Of a stretch of DNA of 64,000 nucleotides, positions 21,700-32,159 are shown one piece after another. A program made the translations under genes and the position numbers. Under the pieces are notes generated by a model. That model did no database searches, was not told the DNA's origin, and was given only the letters and a program-made list of their open reading frames with translations. The stretch is from Athripsodes cinereus. Taxonomy: Eukaryota; Arthropoda; Insecta; Trichoptera; Leptoceridae. The DNA lies in assembly GCA_947579605.1 (NCBI GenBank), contig OX388314.1, forward strand, positions 1,364,001 to 1,428,000, in the 5' to 3' direction. Every line of letters begins with the position of its first letter. The first letter of the stretch is position 1.

Positions 21700-22584
21700 C
21701 CACATTCACAAACACTGGGCTCTTCTTACAGTTTAACCCATCTCATTTTGATGTATTAATATCCTATTCATTTATAATATGTACTTATTGATGAAAATCA
21801 TAATTGCAAATGTCATGATTGCATTTTGTATTAGATATTTTGTTTTGAAATCAATGAAAAAATATAATAAAATTAATTTCATTAGATATAAGAAAAATAA
21901 TTGTTTAATTAAAACATTTTTTACTACATCATAGAATAGATTTATACGCTTTTTATTATTTATTTAAGTATTAATTATGGTAATCTTTTATTGGTCATAG
22001 ACAAGAATACATTGGTTAAGTGGTAATTCCTGAAAATATGCAATTTCTGTATCACTTGTGAAAATGTGCTTCAATATGGCTTCAATTCAAAAATAAATTA
22101 TAAAAATGTTGAATATATATTTATGTACATAAATTTTATTTCAAATAAATGTATCGATTTGTAAGTTAATTATAGCAAACAAATAGCTTGAATGAAAAAT
22201 AAATATTTCTAAATAGGTATGTTAAAAATGTTTTGACGAGATTTTTGCAAAAATGGAGAGTAAATTTTAAATAAATTGAGATATAGATAAATTTTTAATA
22301 TTATGACTAACAATTAGGTTATATAAAATATCATTATTCCTTTAATAAATATTAAGAATAATAATAATTTTAAATATAAACTCTTATACGACTACAGGTT
22401 TCATAAAGGCATGGATGGTGTAACATAATAATAATATAAAGGTTATATAGGACTATATAACATTACATATACATTATTAATTTTATATAATTATATATAC
22501 ACAGGGTTACTACAATCAAATATAATATTGCCTACTAATATAAATTATATTCTATTCTATATTTTTTTTGTGATATGCCTAATA
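21700..22584. other. No gene seen
   Basis: Very AT-rich; short TATATAA/ATTATAT stretches only. Confidence 0.35.
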
Positions 22585-22749
22585 TGCATATTAGGGATAC
22601 CATGACCACTTACGCCTGGGTCAGTTGTCACCCTGTTAGTCTAGAAAAAAAATTAATCCAAGAGAGGGCTTGAGGTTAACCTTATGGGCTGCCCTCTGCA
22701 AGACCCACTCGGAAATTACTCGGATACTCCCTTAATTTGCATATTAGGG
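22585..22749. mobile_element. Short insertion (141 bp) with 12-bp direct repeats
   Basis: The 12-mer TGCATATTAGGG occurs at 22585-22596 and 22738-22749. The 141 bp between is GC-richer than its surroundings (CACTTACGCCTGGGTCAGTT, GGGCTGCCCTCTGCAAGACC). A 12-bp duplication suggests LINE-type target-primed integration of a short retroposon. I could not identify a source RNA. Confidence 0.6.
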
Positions 22750-23315
22750 TTGTTTCAAAAACATATTACAAATCATTATAACTGTGGCCATTGGACAAAT
22801 ATATTAAAGTAGGTACAACAACTCAAGCTTTTTTCAAATTAAGAAGTCTTTATACTGACTTACATACTTTATATCAACAAAAATTTGATATTAAATCTTT
22901 TTCCAGTGGAATAATAAGTATTTTTTTAGTGAATGATGATATAATAAATAAGAAATCTACAAAATTATATAATATAAAACTCATTTTGGACAAAAATGGG
23001 CTTACATACCTACTTTTGCCCAACGGCCAAAGTAGTATAATGGATGTAATTTTATGATAATGAAGTTTTCCATTTGGTTATTCAACTTAAACCAGTTTAT
23101 CTATGGTTTAAACAATTGGAAATGACAGATGATGTTTAAATATTGTTCTATTTTTACTTTTTTTCAAGTTGTTGAAGATCATTGATAATGCAAAGATTTT
23201 CTTGTCAATTTTCTCACCCGTATTCATAACATGTAACTAGAAGGAAATATGAAATAATAAAGAAAAGTGCATATATATTTATAAAAAATAATATGTAAAT
23301 ACCTGTAAATCTTAT
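22750..23315. other. No supported gene
   Basis: An 88-codon open frame at 22791-23057 (+) has no recognisable domain and AT-biased composition. I do not call it a gene. Nothing else is seen. Confidence 0.35.
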
Positions 23316-23317
23316 TT

Positions 23318-23835
23318 TATCATCATCATCACCATAACGCTGCTTCCCTTTCGGGGTAGGCAGAAAGGATCAAGCGTCACTTACTCCTATCCTTGCATAC
23401 ATTTTTCGCTCCCATCACTTTCATACTATTCTTCATTCATGCTCTCCTATTCAATGTGCTCATCACATGTTCGTCTTGGAGGATTTAGTTTATATGGTCT
23501 TGCCATTTATTTATTTATTTATTTATTTATTCATTCTTTACTGTACATTGATAAAAAACAATTACATAAAAGGTATACATTCAAATTAAATACAATCAAT
23601 ATACAGAGGGCGAGTTTATCGCAAAGGCGCGATCTCTTCCAACTAACCCAAATTAATTTAATCCAATTTAATCCTCAGACGGCCGAGTTTCCGAGCACCA
23701 TTCCTCTCATCCCTAAATATTTTATTGCAATTCTGCTCTCATTCGTTCTTTTCATGTGCCCAAACCACCAAAGTTTGTTCATTTTCACTCTTTTTATTAA
23801 CCCGGTTTTCATTCCACAATTATCTTATTTTACAT
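23318..23835 (-). pseudogene. RTE-like LINE 3' fragment, interrupted
   Basis: On the plus strand it starts with CATCATCATC (a GATGAT-type tail of a minus-strand element), then TTCGGGGTAGGCAGAAAGGA. After an insertion it continues with AAACCACCAAAGTTTGTTCA. The same order is seen in the better copy at 59274-59620. Frames are destroyed. A family P tail (about 23500-23650) is inserted in it. Confidence 0.6.
23500..23650 (-). mobile_element. LINE-type 3' tail, family P, nested
   Basis: An ATTTATTTATTTATTTATT run followed by GGGCGAGTTTATCGCAAAGG and AACTAACCC is the reverse of the copy at 3655-3786. Its simple-repeat end points away from the body, as for a 3' tail. Confidence 0.65.
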
Positions 23836-23849
23836 TATTTTAAATATAA

Positions 23850-24380
23850 AATTGTAAGAAACATATTCGGTATTTACTAATAAAAAATAAAAATACTACT
23901 TAAAGTAAAAATAATAATAAAAAGTTTTAATTATTAATGATATTATTTTGTTACAATTTTATTTTTGAAAAGAAGTTTTAATCTTTTTGGACCCAATAAT
24001 AGTTTTTGCGTGTTTTGAGAATTATAATGATATGTACAAGGCAGGTTTATAACAGGTAGTTAGGGAGTAAATATTTGATCAACTTTGGATATACCAATAT
24101 CAAAATATCCATAGAAAAAAATAGATAGAATGAAAATATTAAATCATTTCAAGGATTTTGCTCTAATTCTGGCTCTGCTGCCCATTGTAAAAAAATTATC
24201 ACATCATACGCCATATTTTCAAAATCAACATAGAAAGAAATTTAACAATCTTATGTCAATCTTAAACAAAACCCAGATATATCTTTTTTTAAAAAAAAAA
24301 GGTTTGGTTCAAGGCTATTAATAGATTAATGTATTTGATGATAGGCACTATTAATACATTTTGACATAATATGTAATTAT
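23850..24380. other. No gene seen
   Basis: AT-rich DNA. AAACCCAGATATATCTTTTT TTAAAA near 24270 matches the 3' end of SINE B (+), without the rest of the element. Confidence 0.4.
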
Positions 24381-24389
24381 CTTCTACAG

Positions 24390-24821
24390 CAGTGGTTCTT
24401 AACCTTTTTGGGGGTACCGAACCCCACCAGTTACATATGCATTCACCGAACCCCTAATTTGAAAAATAAAATTAGATTTTTACAAATTCAAAACATGGTT
24501 TATATTTATATATAGGTGTACAAAATGAAAAAAAAAATAAAAAAAAAAACAAAGATCAAAACATTAAATTTTAATGGTGAAATCAAAACATGAAACATAT
24601 TAATTAAGATGTAATAATAGGTGTTGCCAGATGTAATATTTGGATTGTTAGAATAAACTGGCAACATTGTTTTTCAATGGTGGTTTGAAGGAGTTATCAG
24701 AGTATTTTTTTCATTTTCCAACTCGCAAAACTATCTTGCCTTTAAAATGATTTTCACCAAACCCCCAAGACTGACTCACGGAACCCCTGGGGTTCGATCG
24801 AACCCAGGTTAAGAACCACTG
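24390..24821. mobile_element. hAT-type MITE, 432 bp, perfect 8-bp TSD
   Basis: Terminal inverted repeats CAGTGGTTCTTAACCTTTTT and its inverted partner ending TTAAGAACCACTG. TTCTACAG is duplicated at 24382-24389 and 24822-24829. Subterminal ACCGAACCCC/GGAACCCCTGGGGTTC words resemble those of many hAT elements. A CTGGCAACA/TGTTGCCAG pair near 24625-24665 marks a second small inverted repeat inside. No ORF. Confidence 0.9.
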
Positions 24822-24930
24822 TTCTACAGTATTATTTTCTATGTAAATTCAAAAACAAAGATTAAAATGACCAAAAAATGATATTTCCTTTATAATTTAT
24901 ATACTTTCAGTTTTCCTTAGGTCTCAATTT

Positions 24931-25180
24931 TGATAATTGAGGGGTATAGAATCAAAGTCACATTGATACAGTTTTTACAAATATTTGACTATGAATGCAG
25001 AAATTTGTGCTGTCTACAGATTTGTTTAATCGATACAATGAAAATCTACTATTATTTGGGACAATCCGTTTTAAAAACTGATTAAGAACAAAAACATTTC
25101 AAGTATAAATAAAAAAAAATGTTCCGTTTCAATGTTTTAGGACTGACGTAGCTTTGCTTCTTTGCCCCTCAATTATAGTT
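24931..25180. repeat. Degenerate inverted-repeat element
   Basis: GATAATTGAGGGGTATAGAA TCAAAGTCAC on the left is mirrored by GTAGCTTTGCTTCTTTGCCC CTCAATTAT on the right, with several mismatches. Probably an old MITE. Confidence 0.45.
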
Positions 25181-25189
25181 TTATATAGT

Positions 25190-26875
25190 CAATATTGTCG
25201 ATCGACCCGCTACTTGGTGGAAGTGCATGTTAAATCATTAGAAATAAATGTTTTTTTTTTTAATTTAGTACTTCCATGATGACACTAATAAATTCCATTA
25301 ACATAAATTTTTCTTTTCTATGAAAATCTTGTAGGTATTGTTTTTTCATGGTTTGTAATAATAAAAACTACAAGATAATAGTTTAAGAGTTGAACCTTCA
25401 TGGAAATCAAATAAATTTATCAAATTTATTACCTAAATAAACAAACATTTTAGTGAGTATCTAAGTAAATATAAATACTAAAAGTTTATGCTACATGGAT
25501 GGGGTATTGGCACAGAAGATGATTATTATGAATATTGTTGATGAAGTTAGCCACAATTGATTAGCAGCAATTGTTAGAAGCAAAAAAAAAAATCTTGGTC
25601 CATTTTGATTAACATCCATACCCACAAACATGGAATAATTGTTATTCTAACTTTTATGTCAGGCTGAGAGACACATTTTCCACAACAGAGATTAATGTTG
25701 CTCCGATTTTATTTCTGGTTAAAATTATTTCTAGCTGTCAATTGTTTTTTTTGTATATTCTGATCATAGAATAACTGCTACCATTTGAAAATAAAAAAAT
25801 ACATTCTCAATCCAAGAATTTAAATTACCTCAAACAATTCAAGAGGATATTGTCTTGAATTAAGAAAATCAGTTATCTTCAATAAGATTGAGAATTTTAA
25901 TTTCTTCAATAATTGTTTATATTTTGTTTTGTGAATTCTTATAATTCTATAATGATATGTCTTCTTAAATTGAGAAATAAATTTCTAGTTTTGAGATTAA
26001 CATCTTCTTGGATTGAAGAATTAATTCTCTCGTTAGGTACATACAAAATTATTGACAATTGTTTTTGACTGAAGATGTTTTTTCTTTCTGTGTATCACAG
26101 AACAAAATTAATATTGATAATAATTTTGAAAATTCAGTATAATCTTGAGATGGAGCACCGTATGACAAGTGATTAAGTTTTCGGTTTAATTATGGATTAC
26201 TATATTCTCAGACTATCCATGGCTAAGTAAGCCAGGATTAAGTGTGCATTTATTGTGAGTACGGGTGTTGTTTTAGTAAATTAACAATGAGGATAAATAT
26301 ATATGTATACAGAATTGTTCATAGTTGATTTCAAAGTTTAAAACAAATGTTTTGTTTAAATAATTAAAATATTGTAATTATTTATTGATTCAGTAAATCC
26401 ATGTATAAATTTTATTAATATGACAGAAAAAAAGAAATTTATGAATGTGGACAAATGGCCTAACAATAATTTAATGATAATCTATGGTATACCATAATGT
26501 TATATTTTTAAATTTGGAAGACATTTTTAAACTTTTGAATGACTCACTGAAATCTTAATTTTGACAAAAAACATCATGTCTATTTATGTAATATTGATAA
26601 ACAAAATATAAAATTATAAATCTTGATATACATTTGTAGGTATAAACATAAAAAATGATAAGATTTTGTATCAGTAAATACAACTAATAATATAGATTCA
26701 AACAAAAAAATACAAATTATATGTTCAAATTTGATGTTCGTTTTTTGCTATAATTTTCTTCATATTTTTGCCGACTACTGGTGTCTATCTGAAAAAGATA
26801 AAAAGAATTTCAAGGTGCTTAAGATGTAGTCCTATAAAAGAATTCTGTGAATATTCTGGAAGGAGCACATTTCAA
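25190..26875. other. No gene seen
   Basis: Strongly AT-rich. Around 25800-26035 there are imperfect inverted words (CAATCCAAGAATTTAAATT against GATTGAAGAATTAATTCTC) that could be an old MITE. If the RGK gene has a long 3' UTR it would run into this region, but I could not place a polyadenylation site with confidence. Confidence 0.3.
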
Positions 26876-26877
26876 AT

Positions 26878-27110
26878 GACAAGGTTCTTAACAGAATTGA
26901 GTAGGGAGGCACCGATTCAAGACCATCTCAGAAAGACGTGCCAGATGGGTTGGAAACAAACTGGGCTACGAAAACCTTCGATAAGAAATAATAGAAAGAA
27001 TGGTTTAAAGGATAAATCACAAGGGTCACCCATGATGATAATACCCCATAAGTCGTACAGGATAGAGAGCCACGAGAATAAATATGTGAGGCTTTGCTGC
27101 AAATCAATCC
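26878..27110 (+). pseudogene. RTE-like LINE ORF remnant
   Basis: Shifting plus-strand frames read ERRARWVGNKLGYENLR, then EIIERMVKG, resembling the 'R..W+GH.LRH+.L...I+EG' tail segment of RTE-like polyproteins. Frameshifts and stops are present. It sits just downstream of the RGK gene's last exon. Confidence 0.5.
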
Positions 27111-27124
27111 CCAGGATTGGAACC

Positions 27125-27146
27125 AGAGAGAGAGAGAGAGAGAGAT
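27125..27146. repeat. (GA)n microsatellite
   Basis: Short pure AG/GA run of about 22 bp. Confidence 0.9.
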
Positions 27147-27599
27147 CTTTGTTGACATTTTTGTACAACATTTAGGCGAGTAAAAATGATAAAAATAATA
27201 TCAATATCAAATGCGTAAAGTTTTACATTTCCTTTTTGAAGTTTCTCGAATTTGATGACATCTATTGAGTACCTCCTCAAATGTTTGACGGTAAAGCAAA
27301 GTTGTGGAAATTTTGAATATTATCATGACTCGCCTATATCTTCGTCTTCTTTGATTGCATAGTCAAGCTATGAAAGAAAAAGGCAGTAGGCTCTTACATA
27401 ATATGAAGAAAATATAATGCATTATACATGAAATAACAAACTTCAACAATTTGATCAATTATAAAATTAAAAAAAAGACTAGAACATATTAAAAATATTA
27501 TAATAACACTATCTATGAATAATATATTTAATTAATTCAATAAAAATCAATACATACAAATAACATATACTAAACATTAAAAATAATCAAATGTTCTTT

Positions 27600-27877
27600 T
27601 TATAAAACATGTAAATTTTCACAATTTTTGAATTTAGAATCTTCCTTTCCAAATATCCACGTGAACATCTGTCTTGCCTTCATACTAGCCCTCACAACAC
27701 CTCGGCTCTTGTACCACTGTGCTGGAGACCCCTCTCTAGATCCTATTGAGTGTGTGTATTCCAGTTTAAGTCTAATTTGATTTAGTATTCCTACGAGAAG
27801 TTCATCTACATTGTGATTGATCCCCACTGATATTTCTATGAATTTCGCTCTGTATGTGCATGCTAAACATTTGCCAT
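27600..27877 (-). CDS. RGK-family small GTPase, last coding exon
   Basis: This is the final exon of an RGK (Rad/Gem/Kir/Rem) GTPase, a subfamily of Ras-like proteins known to inhibit voltage-gated calcium channels and affect cytoskeleton signalling. On the minus strand, a pyrimidine-rich tract and CAG end at 27878, and the exon opens with the second base of a split Asp codon. It reads DGKCLACTYRAKFIEIS, where the FIE(I/T)S segment is the Ras-like G5 counterpart. It continues with VGINHNVDELLVGILNQIRLK, a basic extension (VRASMKARQMFTWIFGK), and CENLHVL before the TAA stop. The terminal 'C.(D/N)L.VL' is diagnostic of RGK proteins, which lack a CAAX box. There are about 91 residues, all open, with no frame damage. 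The downstream sequence is AT-rich and no firm poly(A) site was found. The family call is firm; which insect Rgk paralogue this is remains unknown. Confidence 0.93.
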
Positions 27878-28054
27878 CTGAAAAAGAAAAAAAAAGAATT
27901 AATTCATATTCATAATTCACGCCAAGAGATGAGTATATAATCAATTATAACAATGAGTAAACCAATCAAGATCCCTTTCTTACCAACTAATAAACATAAA
28001 TTTGAGGTATTTTATTAAATAAAAAGATACAGAATAATCAAAATTGCTAAAACA

Positions 28055-28200
28055 AATACAAAAATGTAAAAAATGTAAAAAAATATAAAAAATGTAAAAA
28101 AAATATAAAAAATGTAAAAAAATATAAAAAATGTAAAAAAATGTAAAAAAATATAAAAAATGTAAAAAAGTGTAAAAAAACGCAAAAAATGTAAAAACAC
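28055..28200. repeat. A-rich minisatellite in intron
   Basis: Irregular 10-20 bp units of the type AAAAATGTAAAAAAATATA occur, with interspersed ATGTAAAA and ATATAAAA variants. Confidence 0.85.
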
Positions 28201-28261
28201 AAAAATACACCCATCCACCAAAGTTCACAAATCCAAACCCCAAAAGTAGCATTTATTATGT

Positions 28262-28355
28262 AACAATAAAGAGTTTATTATTTTTTTTTTATGTAAATTG
28301 CTTTGTTGATTTTGTTATGTGTATGATGATGTGCAAGAAGAATAAAATAAATAAA
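28262..28355 (+). repeat. LINE 3' tail, family Q, fragment
   Basis: TATGATGATGTGCAAGAAGA followed by an ATAAAATAAATAAAT tail matches the end of the copy at 37735-37890. Confidence 0.55.
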
Positions 28356-28793
28356 TTATTACTATATTAGTTCATAATTTACATACTGACATTATATCTG
28401 ACAAAACATGACAGAGCCCCAGGACGGAAATTAAATTAGCTTATGATATCGATCAAAAATTACTTGTAAAATATTTGAGTAAATTATTAGAAACAATTTT
28501 GAGTAAAATAGGCGACAAACTCTAAGCTTTCAATAAACAGGGATGGAGGCAAGTACAGATACATAATAGAAAAAAATATGTATTGACAGAATGTTTAAAT
28601 AATATCAAAACTACCTGAATATAAAATGGCTGTAAACATGTACTAATTGAATGTTCCCTCGGGGCAGCATCTTTCGATTCTTTGTGACATATAATTTCAA
28701 TTATGCATGTTTGCGCCATTAAGTTATCTCTAGGTATGATCTGATATTATGTGGTGAGCGCTGCTCTCAATAAAAATTGAAATATTTGTTCAC

Positions 28794-28983
28794 CTTGTGA
28801 TGAGACTGTCCTGCTCCTCGCCATGTCTATCTTATTGGCTACCAGCAGAGCTGGTCTGGTCCTCAGCAGTTCTGCATCATGTAGTCTGCTGATCTCTTGT
28901 TCTGCTCTCTGGAAGGAAGCTTTGTCCACGCAGGAATAGATGATCACAAAAGCATCAGGTGGATCCATTCTGTCAATCTCATC
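28794..28983 (-). CDS. RGK-family small GTPase, internal exon
   Basis: The 190-bp exon is bounded by AG (28985-28984) and a GT donor (28793-28792), entering in frame and leaving one base into a codon. It reads DEIDRMDPPDAFVIIYSCVD and KASFQRAEQEISRLHDAELL, then RPALLVANKIDMARSRTVSS. 'DAF(V/L)IVYS..D..SF..A' and the 'VANK(I/S)D(L/M)' guanine-specificity (G4) motif place it in the RGK group of Ras-like GTPases. The G1 P-loop and G2/G3 parts are missing and must be encoded further upstream (higher coordinates). The open frame beyond the donor (GEQIFQF...) is intron. Joined to the next exon, it gives 'SSQDGKCLACTY', which is continuous in the family. I see no mutation in the exon. Confidence 0.93.
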
Positions 28984-29345
28984 CTGAAAAACAAAACGTT
29001 ATTTCATTATAAGATCTCACAGATTCATCATTAGATAGTTTTCTTGATGACTTATCTCCTCTCGTTGATTACATGGAATTGGAAATTTTGATCCATGGGG
29101 TACCCCGAATATAAAATACCTTCCACTTCTACCTATATCCAGATTCTGAAACAAGCTTCAGGGGGTACATAGAGAGGGCTTCAGAAGGAAGCTGAAGACA
29201 CATCTTTTTTGCTGGAAGCTTCGGACGATAGACACAAAATATATATATAGGGGCAAGTTGCTAGACTCAAAGATTAAGGATAGACAAAAAGGGTATAGTG
29301 GAGCGGAGACCTCATGAAGATAAAAAGTAAAGGAACATTTCCCAC
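28984..29345. other. Upstream intron of RGK gene (start), no exon seen
   Basis: A region with a weak protein-like minus/plus mix (TTCAGGGGGTACATAGAGAG, GAGCGGAGACCTCATGAAGA) that looks like decayed transposon. No P-loop exon recognised. Confidence 0.3.
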
Positions 29346-29349
29346 ACGA

Positions 29350-29510
29350 TGGTCTTACATCATTAGATTGGAACGCACGTATTTTTGACTAGACTACGCT
29401 TCGCGCATCGTAGGGTCAAGATCGAGACAAGATTAAGATAGTATTTACATCAAAGATTATTTAATCTATAATTTAGATTGTGTCTAGCGTAACCCTGCCG
29501 ACACAGAAAG
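29350..29510. repeat. MITE family E, degenerate partial copy
   Basis: It contains TCAAGATCGAGACAAGATTA AGAT and an AGATTGTGTCTAGCGTAACC CTGC end resembling the family E terminus (see 31871-32087 and 56038-56253), with much divergence. Confidence 0.45.
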
Positions 29511-29964
29511 CGAATTATAGTGATTTCTTAGCAACATGAATATTTCAGCTGTTAAAAATACGAATATCGTAAAAAAACTGTTTAAAAATTAAGGTGTGAA
29601 TTTATTTTTAGGTGTGCAAAGTTTTCATAATCGTTTAAAACGTATTTTTGAAATGATTACAAGAAATAATAATAGTCTGTTCACAGAATCGATAATCTAC
29701 AAGCAATGTTCCAAATCGTTCTAAACTATACTTCACCAGCCGCTTTACATCTGTCATCATATCTATTACACTTTTGTATACATGACTGGAATATTATTAT
29801 CGTAAAATACGTGTATTATTTTAACTGAAGTGTACCTATACATAAATTTTCTTTTACGTAGGTTAAGACTCACGTAAAAAAATTAGTTCATTTATAAATA
29901 TATAGGTATATATATTTATATGCTCTTTATGGACACTTTAATTTAGCAAGTTAGCCACGGGTTT

Positions 29965-30240
29965 ATCATAGACATACTTGAGTTGCAGCGCGGTACATTT
30001 TTTCGGAATTTTTGTGTTCCAAAACATTTATAATAATAATTTTATGCTAAATCACTCTTATCATTAAGATGATAATGGTATCATTCCTACTAATGCTGAA
30101 CTATAGGACATTTTCATACCTGCCGAGTGTTGCAAAAGTTGTTATATACTATCTTCCAAACTTTCTCAACCAACGCCAGTTTAAAACTGACTGCAAAATT
30201 TGATCGGCCGCATAACCGATTTTTTCTTTGAATTATGGTA
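29965..30240. repeat. Dispersed repeat M, copy 1
   Basis: Shared with 50432-50600 in the same order: ATAGACATACTTGAGTTGCA GCGCGGTACAT, TTTCGGAATTTTTGTGTTCC, CAACGCCAGTTTAAAACTG, and TTTGATCGGCCGCATAACCG ATTTTTTCT. The copy here has extra sequence of about 100 bp in the middle. No ORF; class unknown. Confidence 0.65.
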
Positions 30241-30544
30241 TTAAGAGCTAGTAAATGTATAAATAATAATATTGAATAGTGAAGGTTAAACTAACAATAA
30301 TTACTTATTATTATTAGTCTGTATTTGTTTTGAGAATATCCACCCATGTGTGAGTTGAGATGTTTATTGTGAATTCATAATATTTAAAAATATTATCATC
30401 ATATTAATTGATTAATTTAATAAAATAGATATTACAAACTAATAACCTGTCTGAAGTGTAGGTAGACGGGCTCTTGATTTTATCAGACGCTAAGCTGCAG
30501 TTTTGCAAGAGCTAATTAATTAAATATTTTTAACCTTATAGAGG

Positions 30545-30650
30545 CCCGAGTCAATAACACATTTTCACGTTACGTTTTCGTTCCGTTAACGTTCGAGTAT
30601 AGACGAAGTTTGCAAGTAAATGTCAATTTCGTTGCTAAGATACACAATAG
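30545..30650. repeat. MITE family F, half copy
   Basis: AACACATTTTCACGTTACGT TTTCGTTCCG and GTCAATTTCGTTGCTAAGAT ACAC match one arm and the centre of the 190-bp palindromic MITE at 47449-47638. The other arm is missing. Confidence 0.55.
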
Positions 30651-30740
30651 TTAATCGTAATAGTTAATAGATGACCGTAAACTTTCTACGTGTAATTAAA
30701 AATGTTTATTTTTTTATAATAAAAATGAAATAATTACTAT

Positions 30741-30890
30741 TACTACTATACCTACCATCACGGCGCATTCTTCGAGTGGAGTAACCAGCAGACCAGCCAC
30801 ATGTAAATAAAAATAAAGTCGTCCTCTTCGTGCCAACAAAAAAATAAGATATTTAGAATGGGTGGCAAACCTCATCATTGATTTCTTTGT
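30741..30890 (-). repeat. Family A repeat, partial
   Basis: From TACTACTATACCTACCATCA CGGCG through GTCGTCCTCTTCGTGCCAAC to GGGTGGCAAACCTCATCATT. It is followed immediately by the opposite orientation. Confidence 0.75.
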
Positions 30891-31022
30891 AAGTTTTCGA
30901 GTACCATGTAAAATGCCATCCGTTCTGAATGTTTCAACTTTTATTGACAAGGAAAGGACGACTTGTTTTTATTAAAAGCAGTTGGCCCACTGGTTACCCC
31001 ATTTGAGGGTGGATGGATAGAT
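30888..31022 (+). repeat. Family A repeat, partial, back-to-back with previous
   Basis: TTGTAAGTTTTCGAGTACCA through TTTATTGACAAGGAAAGGAC to GGTTACCCCATTTGAGGGTG. Together with 30741-30890 it forms an imperfect inverted repeat. Confidence 0.7.
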
Positions 31023-31024
31023 GT

Positions 31025-31430
31025 AAAAAGTAGGTATTTGTAAAACATTCTATATAAGTAATATAAATTGTTTAAGTTTTGGGATTAAAATAAATATGAT
31101 TATTTCCTTGACTTTAAAAGGACTCAGAACACGATAAATATTAGTATCCAATAAGTAAATAAAATATTTCTATCCACAACACTTCTCTTGCAGCCGTTCC
31201 GTGTGGTATAATAGATGAAACAATTGGTAGTATTATATAATATTAATATCGATAAAACTGGCGGTTAAGTGAATTCTATTTCGTTTCAATTGTTAGATAT
31301 GTAACCTATTTATAGTTTAGCCACAAATAGATTCACACATCTTCACCATGTCTATGAATATACTATAGGTGTTTATAGTTCTACTAAACTTGTTGCTTTT
31401 GTAGACGTCAGAGTTGAATTGGTTAAGTTG
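31025..31430. other. No gene seen
   Basis: AT-rich DNA without recognisable elements. Confidence 0.35.
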
Positions 31431-31431
31431 A

Positions 31432-31609
31432 GTTTTTTTTTAAGATTTAACTGGGTTTTTGTTATAAACCCAAATACAACCTTATACACCTTTCACACTA
31501 AGCTAAAAGCTTGTGCCGTGAAAGGGGAGTTTGCCGGCATCTGGGATCGAACCACGGACCCTCTGTTCTGGAGGCCAAGACTCTACCTCCAGGCTATCGA
31601 CGAACTCAT
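31432..31609 (-). mobile_element. tRNA-derived SINE B, full-length copy
   Basis: On the minus strand it has a tRNA-like head with box A-like TAGCCTGGAGGTAGAGTC and box B GGTTCGATCCC. The body contains GCCGGCAAACTCCCC and GGTTGTATTTGGGTTTATAA, and the 3' end is A-rich (T-run on plus near 31432). Pol III promoter boxes are intact. The plus-strand open frame over it is not a gene. Confidence 0.85.
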
Positions 31610-31799
31610 TTATGTCATAAAACTCCATATTAATTTATGTAAAGAAACAAACGGTTTGAGTTTTACTTTTTTAATAATATTGTGAACTGATTTCGCCTTA
31701 CAAAGTCATTGTCAAACTAATTGAATTTATTACATAATGTTGTTACTTAAATACTATGTTTAAATCAAAGCAATACGAATTAATAAAAAAAAACAAACG

Positions 31800-31870
31800 T
31801 TTCTTCCAGTATATAAATTTTAACCGAGAAAGACGTCTTTCGTTTTTTAAGGATATTGTCAATCTAATTT
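31800..31870. repeat. Foldback family D fragment
   Basis: GAGAAAGACGTCTTTCGT and GGATATTGTCAATCTAATTT match the arm of family D. It is cut by the MITE at 31871; GGACATTGTCAA resumes just after it at 32087. Confidence 0.55.
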
Positions 31871-32087
31871 CAGCGGGGCTACTCTTGAAAAAACTAAACA
31901 CGATCTTAATCTAGTCTTGATCTTGATCATACGACGCACGAAGTGACTATCGGCCAAAAATACACGCAAACCATTCGCGCTTTAGCGGTAGCGCGGTGTT
32001 TTTGACCATAGTCCCTTCGTGGGTCGTATGATCAAGATCAAGACTAGATTAAGATCGTGTTTAGTTTTGTCAAGAGTAACCCTGCTG
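31871..32087. mobile_element. MITE family E, 217-bp palindromic copy
   Basis: Termini CAGCGGGGCTACTCTTGA and CAAGAGTAACCCTGCTG. Inverted arms contain AACACGATCTTAATCTAGTC TTGATCTTGATCATACGACG in mirror image, around a centre CGCGCTTTAGCGGTAGCGCG. It appears inserted within a family D fragment. No ORF. Confidence 0.8.
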
Positions 32088-32159
32088 GACATTGTCAAAA
32101 TACCTATAGGTATAATATGTTCTTAGAGACATTAATCAATACATATTATCATACATACA

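Larger units (their letters stand above)
27878..28793 (-). other. RGK gene intron with AT minisatellite and LINE tail
   Basis: The 916-bp intron has GT (28793-28792) and AG (27879-27878) ends and is phase 1. It contains an A-rich minisatellite (about 28055-28200) of irregular AAAAATGTAAAAAAATAT units, and a family Q LINE tail ending in AATAAAATAAATAAAT (about 28262-28355, plus strand, antisense to the gene). Open frames here are low-complexity artefacts. Confidence 0.8.

Noticed and set aside
27928..28252. Hydrophobic F/Y/I-rich open frames on the minus strand
   Set aside because: Translation of the A-rich minisatellite within the RGK intron.
31541..31560. Possible tRNA gene (box B GGTTCGATCCC)
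   Set aside because: The head is part of SINE B, with a long non-tRNA body and A-rich tail, and the same head recurs at 36251-36426 and 43096-43270.
31419..31685. Plus-strand frame with VINPNTTLYTFHTKLKACAV
   Set aside because: Antisense translation of SINE B; the same words recur at other SINE copies.
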